From the NCBI GenBank assembly GCA_028874195.1, contig JAPPLM010000038.1, forward strand, positions 1 to 36,059: DNA of 36,059 nt, given 5' to 3'. The notes under the pieces are model-generated. The model saw only the letters and a program-made list of their open reading frames with translations, searched no databases and was not told the origin of the DNA. The stretch is from Chloroflexota bacterium (lineage in GTDB: Bacteria > Chloroflexota > UBA11872 > VXOZ01). Positions 23,286 through 31,025 of the stretch are shown here, in pieces (position 1 is the stretch's first letter; each line of letters opens with the position of its first letter). Position numbers and translations under genes: made by a program.

Positions 23286-25958
23286 ATGAACCAAGCGGAG
23301 GAGCAGGCATCTGTAACGAAGTCGGATGCTGCGACGAAGTCGACGGCTGAGGCAGAATCGGCAAATACTAGCGAGGTAGAGACCCCTGCGGACGCGCCAG
23401 CGGAAGCCGCCTCGCCGGAGGCTGCGGTAGTCGCGGCCGCTGCAGCAGACGTTGCGGAGGAAGAGGCCCCCGCGGCTGTCGCTCCGGTGGAAGAGAAGAA
23501 GGTCTCAGAGGACTACCAGCCACAGGAGTTCGAGCAGGACTGGCAGCAGCGGTGGCGCGAGACCAAGCTTTACAAGACCGAAGACTCCGAGGACAGCCGC
23601 AAGACCTTCTATTGTCTGGACTTCTTCCCCTATCCTTCCGGCGACGGTCTCTCCGTCGGTCACTGCCATAACTATATCCCCACGGACGTCATCTCCCGCC
23701 AGATGCGCATGCGCGGCCATAACGTGCTGCACCCCATGGGCTGGGACGCCTTTGGTCTACCCGCCGAGAACCGTGCCCGGGACACCGGCATCGCGCCCCG
23801 CCTGACCGTGGACCAAAATACCGCCAATTACAGACGCCAGCTCGACCTCATTGGTTGCTCATTCGACTGGGACCGCGAGATCGACTCCAGTTCACCGGAA
23901 TACTACAAATTCACGCAGTGGTTGTTCCTGCTGATTCACCGCCGCGGTTTGGCGTATAAAGCCAAGGGCCAACAGTGGTGGTGTCCGTCGTGCCAGACGA
24001 TTCTGGCCAACGAGCAAGTGCACGACGGCGGTTGCTGGCGCTGCGACTCATTGGTGGAGAAGAAGAGCCTGGAGCAATGGTACTTCGCCATTACCAAGTT
24101 CGCCGACCGCTTGCTCAATGACTTGGACAAAATCGACTGGCCGGAATCCACCAAGGAGATGCAGCGCAACTGGATTGGCCGCAGCGAGGGCACCGAAGCC
24201 GTCTTTCTCACGGAATTCGGCGATGAACTGCGTGTCTTTACCACCCGCGCGGACACGTTGTTCGGCGCTACCTTCATGGTGCTGGCGCCGGAGCATGAAC
24301 TGGTGGACAAGCTCACAAAGCCGGAGCAGAAAGAGGCCGTGGACCGCTACGTGGCCGCCGCCGCGCGCACGGAAGAGACCGAGCGTCAGTCCGCAGAGCG
24401 CGAGAAAACCGGCGTTTTCACCGGTTCCTACGCCATCAATCCGGTCAACGACGAGCACATTCCCATCTGGATTGCCGACTACGTGCTCGTGACCTACGGT
24501 ACCGGCGCAATTATGGCCGTGCCCGCCCACGACCAGCGCGACTTCGAATTTGCGCAGAAGTTCGGCTTGGACGTGCGCGTGGTCGTGCAGCCGCCGGACG
24601 ACGTGGATTGGGACGTATCCGACGCCCACGAGGGCGAGGGCACGTTGGTCAACTCCGGCGACTTCGACGGCGAAACATCCGTTATAGGCGGAGAAAAGAT
24701 AACGCAGTGGCTGCATGAACGCGACCTGGGCGGACCCAAGGTGCAATTTCGCATGCGCGATTGGCTGATTTCGCGACAGCGCTATTGGGGCGCCCCCATT
24801 CCCATGATCAAGTGTCCGAAGTGCGGTTGGGTGGAGATGCCCACGCCCCAGTTGCCGGTGCTGCTGCCCGAGATTGACGACTTTCAACCGACCGGCGACG
24901 GCCGTTCGCCGCTGGCCAAAGCTGGTTCGTTTGTCGCCACCACGTGCCCCGACTGCGGCGGCCCCGCCGAGCGCGAGACGGATACGATGGATACCTTTGC
25001 GTGTTCGTCGTGGTACTTCCTGCGCTTTGCCGATCCTCACAACGACGAGCTGCCGTTCGGGCTCGACAAGGCGCGCCACTGGCTGCCGGTAGACCTGTAC
25101 GTCGGCGGCGCCGAACACGCCACCATGCACCTGATCTACGCGCGCTTCTGGACGAAGGTCATCAAGGACGCCATGCTCATCGACTTCAACGAGCCGTTTA
25201 CGAAACTGCGGCATCAGGGCGTCGTCTTGGCCCCGGATGGGAGCAGAATGTCCAAGAGTCGCGGCAACGTCATTACGCCGGATGAAATGGTAGAAATGTA
25301 CGGCGTTGACGCGCTGCGTGTGTATGAACTCTTCATGGGTCCGTTCGACCAGAACATCAGTTGGAGCACCGAGGGTATCTCCGGTTCACGCCGCTGGCTG
25401 GTGCGTGTATGGAACATGTTGCTGGGCCGGGTGGAACTGGGCAGCGAGCCGATGGCCGTTGCAGGGGCCGAGGCTGAACTCTCCCGCTGGATCAACCGCG
25501 TGATAAAGCGCGCCGGTGAAGACATCGACGCCATGAAGTTTAACACCATGGTTGCTTATTTCATGGAGTTCACGAACTGGCTCTACAAGGTCTACACACC
25601 GGAACTGGCGGCTACGGAGACCTGGAAGCGGTCCATGGAGCAGTTCCTGCTGGTGCTGGCGCCGGTCGCGCCCCACATGGCTGAGGAAATCTGGGAACGC
25701 TGGGGACATGAGTTCTCAGTCCACCAGCAAGAATGGCCGGAATTCGACGAGGAGCTGATCCAGGAAGAGACCTTCACGCTGGTCGTCCAAGTGAACGGCA
25801 AAGTGCGCGACACCGTCGAGGCCAGCGTCTCCCTGGATGAGGAGGGCGCCCGCGCGCTGGCGCTGGAGAGCGAGCGTGCCCAGCAATTCCTGGACGGTAA
25901 AGAAATCAAGCTGGTGAAGTATGTGCCGGGGCGGCTGATAAACGTGGTGGTGGGGTAG
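23286..25958 (+). CDS. leuS: Leucyl-tRNA synthetase with N-terminal Ala/Glu-rich extension
   Basis: A class Ia aminoacyl-tRNA synthetase of 890 residues that charges tRNA-Leu in the cytoplasm. The HIGH-type motif is PSGDGLSVGHCHNY and the KMSKS-type motif is RMSKS (654-658). The CP1 editing domain shows AIMAVPAHDQRDFEFA. Cys-rich zinc modules appear in CPSCQTILANEQVHDGGCWRC and in CPKCGW with CPDCGG. The first ~75 residues, before DYQPQEFEQDWQQRW, are a disordered-looking Ala/Glu/Pro tail that ordinary LeuS lacks. I take the ATG at 23286, with GGAGG about 11 bases upstream; a GTG at 23253 in the same frame would add 11 residues. The gene appears monocistronic. Confidence 0.96.
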   Translation: MNQAEEQASVTKSDAATKSTAEAESANTSEVETPADAPAEAASPEAAVVAAAAADVAEEEAPAAVAPVEEKKVSEDYQPQEFEQDWQQRWRETKLYKTEDSEDSRKTFYCLDFFPYPSGDGLSVGHCHNYIPTDVISRQMRMRGHNVLHPMGWDAFGLPAENRARDTGIAPRLTVDQNTANYRRQLDLIGCSFDWDREIDSSSPEYYKFTQWLFLLIHRRGLAYKAKGQQWWCPSCQTILANEQVHDGGCWRCDSLVEKKSLEQWYFAITKFADRLLNDLDKIDWPESTKEMQRNWIGRSEGTEAVFLTEFGDELRVFTTRADTLFGATFMVLAPEHELVDKLTKPEQKEAVDRYVAAAARTEETERQSAEREKTGVFTGSYAINPVNDEHIPIWIADYVLVTYGTGAIMAVPAHDQRDFEFAQKFGLDVRVVVQPPDDVDWDVSDAHEGEGTLVNSGDFDGETSVIGGEKITQWLHERDLGGPKVQFRMRDWLISRQRYWGAPIPMIKCPKCGWVEMPTPQLPVLLPEIDDFQPTGDGRSPLAKAGSFVATTCPDCGGPAERETDTMDTFACSSWYFLRFADPHNDELPFGLDKARHWLPVDLYVGGAEHATMHLIYARFWTKVIKDAMLIDFNEPFTKLRHQGVVLAPDGSRMSKSRGNVITPDEMVEMYGVDALRVYELFMGPFDQNISWSTEGISGSRRWLVRVWNMLLGRVELGSEPMAVAGAEAELSRWINRVIKRAGEDIDAMKFNTMVAYFMEFTNWLYKVYTPELAATETWKRSMEQFLLVLAPVAPHMAEEIWERWGHEFSVHQQEWPEFDEELIQEETFTLVVQVNGKVRDTVEASVSLDEEGARALALESERAQQFLDGKEIKLVKYVPGRLINVVVG

Positions 25959-26176
25959 GCTCGCGCCGTGCGGCATAAGGCGAGCCGAAGCGAGAGTTTC
26001 CCAGCCCGGTCTAGGGTGCTAATTGGATACTTGTCGTCTTGCGTACTTTTCCTTCGTTCTGCCTCCCTGTATTCTGAAGAAAAGTTGAGAGGAGTCTTGC
26101 CCGCATGGCCTTTTACATTTCCGGCCTTGCGCTCATGGGAAGACCAAATGCGTAGAAGGGGAAGTGAACGCTCGAT

Positions 26177-26203
26177 CCGTTCGCCCTGAGCCTGTCGAAG
26201 GGC
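26177..26203. repeat. Dispersed TCGACAGG-type repeat
   Basis: CCGTTCGCCCTGAGCCTGTC followed by GAAGGGC. It is the reverse-oriented partner of the copies at 10406 and 32616. Confidence 0.8.
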
Positions 26204-26267
26204 AGGTTTCTTGGAGCTAAGCATTTGTAGGATGGAGTGTCACGCATTGTTCAGGAGGAACGAAACG

Positions 26268-26840
26268 ATGAGAAGACGAAACGTGTTGTCCGGGCTGGCC
26301 TGTGGTGCCGCGGCCATCGGACTGAGCGCGTGCGGCCAGTCGTTGGTCGGGCAGCAGAGCACCGGCGTCGCGTCTGTTGACGTCAGTGAACTACCCGTGC
26401 TTGGCAAAGCGCCGGAGCTCATTGACACGACGTGGATCAACTCGGAGCCGCTAACGCTCGCGGGTTTCAAGGGAAAGTCGGCCGTTGGACTCGCCTTCTG
26501 GACCTACGGCTGAATTAATTGCCTGAACGACATCCCCGGTCTGGTGGATATACATAATTCGTACGCCGACGATCGCTTCACGCTAATCAGCATTCATACG
26601 CCGGAGTTCAGCCACGAAAAGGTCGTCGACAACGTGCGCAAGGCGGTGGAACGGCTCGGCTTGCCCTATCCCGTTGCCATCGACAACGACTTCAAGATTT
26701 GGCGGTCGTTCGGCAACCGCGCCTGGCCGACCCTCTATCTTATCGACCGCCAAGGTGACGTGCGCTTAGCCAAGGTCGGCGAAGGCCGCTTCGGCGTGGT
26801 GCGCGGCGCGATCGAGTACCTCAAGGAGAATGAGGCCTAG
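26268..26840 (+). CDS. TlpA/DipZ-like thioredoxin lipoprotein, candidate selenoprotein (UGA at codon 82)
   Basis: A 190-residue thiol-redox lipoprotein if the UGA at 26511-26513 is read as selenocysteine. The ATG at 26268 has AGGAGG 9 bases upstream. A Tat-like signal (MRRRNVLSG) ends in lipobox LSAC, lipidated C22. The thioredoxin-like domain runs from ELPVLGKAPELIDTTWINSE to the end: LAFWTYG-U82-INC85-LNDIPG, HTPEFSHEKVVDNV, YPVAIDNDFKIWRSFGNRAWPTLYLIDRQGDV and GEGRFGVVRGAIEYL. This is the WTYxCINC pattern of DipZ-like proteins. The UGA replaces exactly the first, attacking Cys, and the resolving Cys is kept. No other lesion exists. The protein may reduce disulfides or peroxides outside the cytoplasm. 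The alternative is a single nonsense mutation or base error. Downstream of leuS but separated by ~300 bases. Confidence 0.7.
26511..26560 (+). promoter_or_regulatory. Candidate bacterial SECIS hairpin
   Basis: After the UGA the RNA can fold with a lower stem GAAUUA (26512-26517, sharing the GA of UGA) with UAAUUC (26555-26560). An upper stem forms AUCC-CC (26532-26537) with GG-U-GGAU (26543-26549), with one bulged U. The apical loop is GGUCU (26538-26542). In E. coli fdhF the SECIS loop also contains GGUCU and the stem has a bulged U, there on the 5' side. The loop begins 24 bases after the UGA, a workable distance for SelB. This is by-eye folding. Confidence 0.55.
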
Positions 26841-27355
26841 AAGCTATCTCATAAATCGACTCGACAAGCCGAATCGTGCTTCGACAAGGGCTTCGCGAGG
26901 CCCACTCAGCACGAACGGATTTTTATCCTTCCCGTTCCCCCTGAGCCTGCCTGTCCTGAGCACTTCGACAGGCTCAGTACAGACTTGCCGAAGGGTCGAA
27001 GGGCAAGTCTACATAGAGCAATGCATTTATGAGATGAGTGCTAAGCATTGCTGATCCAGGGAAAAGAAGCCGCACGGGTTCTAAAAGAAGCCGCAGCCTC
27101 TTCTCAACTGCCCGTGGCTTACCGACGTCTTTCCTCGTGGCCGCGCATAAGGCTCCCGCCGTGCTCGCGGGTTGCGGCGGAACGGACGCCTTGTGCTTCT
27201 GCGCTCAGCTCCGCTGCCGCTCGCCGGATGGCCCATTTTTCTTTCTATCGGCGGCTTAATCCCCAAAGTTTAGACACACATTCCAGATCATTGTATTCCT
27301 TTGTGGTATATGGTATATGGTACGTGTTATATGCCTCTAGACAAGGAGGAGCATC
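26841..27355. repeat. Intergenic region with compound TCGAAG repeats
   Basis: About 515 bases. From 26878 to 27006 several TCGAAG-type units are nested and partly overlapping (CTTCGACAAGGGC..., CTGAGCCTG, CACTTCGACAGGCTCAG). AAAAGAAGCCGCA occurs twice, at 27062 and 27083, 21 bases apart. Just before the next gene lies an AT-rich stretch with GGTATAT direct repeats (27304-27322), possibly its promoter or operator. No gene is supported. Confidence 0.6.
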
Positions 27356-28735
27356 ATGGCGACGCTAGTTTCGCGCAGAAGATTGTTCGCGACTGCCGGT
27401 GTGATGAGTGGGGGGATCGTGCTCGCCGCGTGCGGCGCGGTGCCCGCGGCCGCGCCACCGGCAGAGGACGAGGCACCCGCCGCTGAGGAAGCGGCGCCCG
27501 CACCCGCAGAACCCGTAACTATCAGCTTTTGGGCCGCCAGCGTCTTCGCCACCGCGGACCACCCGGCCTCCAGCATCGTAGAGCGGTTCAACGAACAAAA
27601 CCCGGACATAACCGTAGAAGTCCAGCCCATCCCCGTTGGCTTGCGCGCCAAGGAGAAGTTCATCACCGCGGCGGCAGCCGGGTCGCCGCCCGAGGTCTTC
27701 TACTTGGACCGCTACCTGGCCGGTCAATTCTCCGCAGCGGGCTTTCTGGCCGACCTCACCCCGCGGGTAAATGCAACCAGCGTCTTCGAGTGGGAGGACT
27801 TCTGGCCCAAGCTCCGCGAGGACGTGACGTGGAAGGGCAAGGTCTACGCGGTGCCCTTGCATTGCGACGGCCGCGCGTTACATTGGAATAAAGAGCACTT
27901 CATCGAGATCGGCCTGGATCCCGAGGAGCCGGTGGGCACCTGGGACGAACTGGAGTCCGCGGCTTCGCGGCTCTACAAGACCAGCGGGGAAGCGGTGGAG
28001 CGCATTGGGTTCACCCCCACGTGGGGCAATCCGCCGCACTTCCTGCAGTGGTACATCTGGTTCTGGCAACTCGGCGGCGAGTATCTGACGCCCGACAACC
28101 GCAAGCCGAACTTCAACAACGATGCCGGCCTCGGCGCATTCAAGTTCATGCTGGGCCTGCTTGATCTCCAGGGCGGCCTGGAGGGCATCACCGCGGCGCT
28201 GGGCAACACGAATCCCTCGCAGAACGATCACTTCACCGTGGGCCGCGTCTCCATGATGGTGCATAACGGCGCCAGCACCACGCGGCGCTACCAAAACTGG
28301 GGCGCGTCCGTGACCTGGGGCGTGGGCGGTCTGCCGATACCTGAAGGCGGGCTGCGGACGAACTACCTGGGCGGCTGGTCGATTGCTATGCCGCAAGTCG
28401 GTGGGCACCCAGACCAAGCGTTCCGCTTCGTCGAGCATCTCATGACCAAGGAAAGCCAGCTTACGTGGGCAGATGGGCTTGGTCTCGTTCCGGCGCTGGA
28501 ATCCATCGCGCGATCCGACGAGTATCGCAGCTCCGCGCCCCATGCCATACCTGTCATGGATGAGATCAAGGTTGCCAAGTGGGTGCCGGTGATTCCCGGT
28601 AACGATGAGATCCTCACCGCCGATCGCACCGCGTGGGTGAACGCCTCCACGGGCAAGGTGACGCCGGAAGAGGCGCTGGCGCAGAAGGAAGTGGAAGTGC
28701 AGGCCATCCTGGATAAGTGGGCCGATTCCCTGTAG
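27356..28735 (+). CDS. ABC transporter solute-binding lipoprotein (family 1)
   Basis: A 459-residue binding protein. Tat-like signal SRRRLFATAG and lipobox LAAC with lipidated C26, then an Ala/Glu/Pro tether to about residue 55. Family 1 blocks include VERFNEQNPDITVEVQPIP, KEKFITAAAAGSPPEVFYLDRYLAGQFSAAGFLADL and TWDELESAASRLYK. The C-terminal KVAKWVPVIPGNDEI recurs in the third copy at 34490, so these two are close paralogues. AAGGAGG 5 bases before the ATG at 27356 supports the start. It is the first gene of the solute-binding protein/sulfatase array. No permease is adjacent. The ligand is unknown; a sulfated or carbohydrate compound is a context guess. Confidence 0.92.
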   Translation: MATLVSRRRLFATAGVMSGGIVLAACGAVPAAAPPAEDEAPAAEEAAPAPAEPVTISFWAASVFATADHPASSIVERFNEQNPDITVEVQPIPVGLRAKEKFITAAAAGSPPEVFYLDRYLAGQFSAAGFLADLTPRVNATSVFEWEDFWPKLREDVTWKGKVYAVPLHCDGRALHWNKEHFIEIGLDPEEPVGTWDELESAASRLYKTSGEAVERIGFTPTWGNPPHFLQWYIWFWQLGGEYLTPDNRKPNFNNDAGLGAFKFMLGLLDLQGGLEGITAALGNTNPSQNDHFTVGRVSMMVHNGASTTRRYQNWGASVTWGVGGLPIPEGGLRTNYLGGWSIAMPQVGGHPDQAFRFVEHLMTKESQLTWADGLGLVPALESIARSDEYRSSAPHAIPVMDEIKVAKWVPVIPGNDEILTADRTAWVNASTGKVTPEEALAQKEVEVQAILDKWADSL

Positions 28736-29090
28736 TGGTTGCAGCACGTTAGTGTCGATGGGTAGCGGAGGTTTGCTGCCTTGGGGTAGCGCAGGTTTGT
28801 AACCTGCGCCAGCGTAGGTCTGTATCCCTGGGTAGCGTAGGTTTGTAACCTGCGCGGTTTCCCGCATAGCATACACGCGGGCCCGCCAATGCAGTGTTAT
28901 TGGTGATAAGCACAGTCTTCCCGTCGAAGACGAGAAGACCCACTCATTTGACCTCATGGCGTAAACCCATGACGTAGGGGCACGATATATTGTGCCCCTA
29001 CTCTAGAATTTAGGGGCAGACGCAAGCGTAGCGAAGGAAGCTGTGGGTCGTAGCACGGTAGGTGAATTGCAAAAAGGATAATGCTCTGCC
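28736..29090. repeat. Intergenic region with short tandem repeats and a palindrome
   Basis: Four related units with GGTAGCG-AGGTTTG lie at 28761-28856; two carry the full GTTTGTAACCTGCGC ending. A palindrome follows at 28974-29001. No gene is supported. Confidence 0.65.
28974..29001. repeat. Perfect palindrome GTAGGGGCAC-N8-GTGCCCCTAC
   Basis: Two perfect 10-bp arms flank GATATATT. A partial second copy, TAGGGGCAG, follows near 29011. It could serve as a transcript end for the upstream gene or be another dispersed element. Confidence 0.7.
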
Positions 29091-30518
29091 ATGAATATCA
29101 TCGTCATCTGCACCGATAGTCTCCGCGCCGACCACACGAGTCTGGACCCGCTTTGTTACCGCTACCACGGCAGCAAAGTGGCAACGCCCAACTTGGAGCG
29201 CCTCGCCGCCGACGGCACGGCCTTCCTGCACGCCTATGCCGACAGCATGCCCACGGTGCCGGCGCGCACAGTATTCTGGACGGGCCGCACGCACTTTCCG
29301 TTTCGGCCCTGGCAGCCCTTCAAGCTGGACGACTACCTGCTGGCCGAAGTTCTCTGGGACAAAGGCTACACCTCCGCGCTCATCACCGACACCTATCATC
29401 TCCATAAACCGGTCTTCAACTGCGGGCGGGGGTTCAGCACGGTGGAATTCGTGCGCGGCAACTCAATCGACCCGTGGGTGACGGAGGACGTGCCGGTTGA
29501 TCTCGACCTCTGGCACCGGCTGCGGGGCGACGAAACTGACGCGCTCTGGGAAGAGTACTACGTCCAGTACCTGCGCAACCGCGCGCGCTTCCGGGATGAA
29601 GAGGACTTTTTCTCGCCGCAGGTGACAAAAGCCGCCATGCAGTGGCTGGACCGCGCGGTGAATGAGAAGGGCGTGCGCGACAAGATATTCCTGTGGGTGG
29701 ACTACTTCGACCCCCACGAGCCGTGGGACCCGCCGGAACCTTTCTGGTCCATGTACAAGACCCCCGGCTACAACGGCCAAGAGCTCATCGATCCGGTGCC
29801 GGGTCCCGTGGAGGGCTACATTACGCCGGAGGAACTCCAACGCACCCTCGAACTCTACGCGGGCAAGGTGACCTACGTGGACAAGTGGGTCGGTATCTTG
29901 CTCGACCACATCCGGGATCTGGGCATCTACGACGATACGTTGATCATGTGGACAAGCGACCACGGCGAACCCTTCGGCGAGCACGGCATCGTGCGCAAGG
30001 CGCGCCCGTGGAACTACGAAGAACTCGTGCGCGTGCCGTGGGTGCTCAAGCTCCCGGCGGAAATGCGCGCATCCATACCGGAGCCGCCACCGCGCGTGGA
30101 GGCGCTGGTGCAGCACACCGACCTCATGCCGACGGTGCTGGACGCGCTGGACATTGCCACGCCGCTGCCGCTCGCATACATTGCGCCCCTCACCGCCGGC
30201 ACCTTCCCGCAAGACTTGGCCGTGGGACGCAAGGACGTGGCCATGCACGGCGTCAGCGTGCTGCCGTTGCTGCGCGGCGAGGCGCCGAGCATCCGCGACT
30301 ATGCCTATTCGGGCCACTACCAAGGCTGCTGGTCGATTCAGGACCACGAGTGGCGCTATCTCTACTTTCTCAACGGGCAAGAGCGCACCGAGCCGGAACT
30401 CTACCACCGGCCGGACGATCCCTACGACCAGCGGAACGTGCTGGCTGAGCACCCCGACGTGGGCGACGCTTTGGAGTTGGAGCTGCGCCGCTACGTCCAG
30501 CGGATTACGGAGGATTAG
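29091..30518 (+). CDS. Sulfatase-like alkaline phosphatase superfamily protein with Thr at the nucleophile position
   Basis: A 475-residue protein of the sulfatase/alkaline phosphatase superfamily. The N-terminus NIIVICTDSLRADH and PNLERLAADGTAF match the family. The second metal pair is in TSDHGEPFGEHG (D290, H291). The catalytic motif that should read C-x-P-x-R is T55-V-P-A-R59. A Thr cannot be converted to formylglycine. The enzyme therefore cannot be a classical sulfatase, though Thr is the nucleophile in nucleotide pyrophosphatase/phosphodiesterase relatives. It could be a phosphodiesterase, phosphatase or inactive homologue. No signal peptide is visible, so it probably acts in the cytoplasm. 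It lies between two solute-binding protein genes. Confidence 0.88.
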   Translation: MNIIVICTDSLRADHTSLDPLCYRYHGSKVATPNLERLAADGTAFLHAYADSMPTVPARTVFWTGRTHFPFRPWQPFKLDDYLLAEVLWDKGYTSALITDTYHLHKPVFNCGRGFSTVEFVRGNSIDPWVTEDVPVDLDLWHRLRGDETDALWEEYYVQYLRNRARFRDEEDFFSPQVTKAAMQWLDRAVNEKGVRDKIFLWVDYFDPHEPWDPPEPFWSMYKTPGYNGQELIDPVPGPVEGYITPEELQRTLELYAGKVTYVDKWVGILLDHIRDLGIYDDTLIMWTSDHGEPFGEHGIVRKARPWNYEELVRVPWVLKLPAEMRASIPEPPPRVEALVQHTDLMPTVLDALDIATPLPLAYIAPLTAGTFPQDLAVGRKDVAMHGVSVLPLLRGEAPSIRDYAYSGHYQGCWSIQDHEWRYLYFLNGQERTEPELYHRPDDPYDQRNVLAEHPDVGDALELELRRYVQRITED

Positions 30519-31025
30519 AACGTAAGTGCGGTCATTCTCGTAGTTGTCAGGTAATTCGTTGATAGAAATGCACCGAGAAGACTGGTGAAGGACTCTAAAG
30601 CCGCTGTCAATGCGTGATCTTGACGCAGTAGCTTTGCATGAGGCTTTGTCCCGCTCTTGGGCCGTCACTCCGGCGGAAGCGCGGTTGAGAAACCGAGGAG
30701 TCCAGGGCAGGCGGAGAAGATGGATTCCCGCGTGCGCGGGAATGACGGGCAAAAGGCATATTCTGAACTCTTGTCACATCGGATCGACAACATATTCTGT
30801 CAACGAATTAGTCAACGCTGACAATTCTGACGCAGCGAACGGCTTGTGACGCCTCAATGATACAAGCCCCTCCCAGGGGAGAGAAAGGAGGGAACCAACC
30901 AGCTACCGGCCGTTCGCGTCAACGCTAAGTGGCGGAGAAATAGTGCGGAATTCGCTGTGGCGCACAATTGTACCTCTGTCTGGCGTCGCAGTGGATGCGG
31001 CAAAGAGCCAAACAAGGAGCCGACC
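30519..31025. repeat. Intergenic region with ATTCCCGC palindrome
   Basis: About 507 bases. A full palindrome ATTCCCGCGTGCGCGGGAAT with GATGG and GACGGG flanks lies at 30719-30749, and part of the related CACTCCGGCGGA unit at 30665. No gene is supported. Confidence 0.6.

Noticed and set aside
24048-25214. Long antisense frame across leuS
   Set aside because: Shadow of leuS; no motifs and no ribosome site.
29463-30752. Long antisense frame across the Thr-type sulfatase gene
   Set aside because: Shadow of the sulfatase-like gene; the sense frame has clear family motifs.
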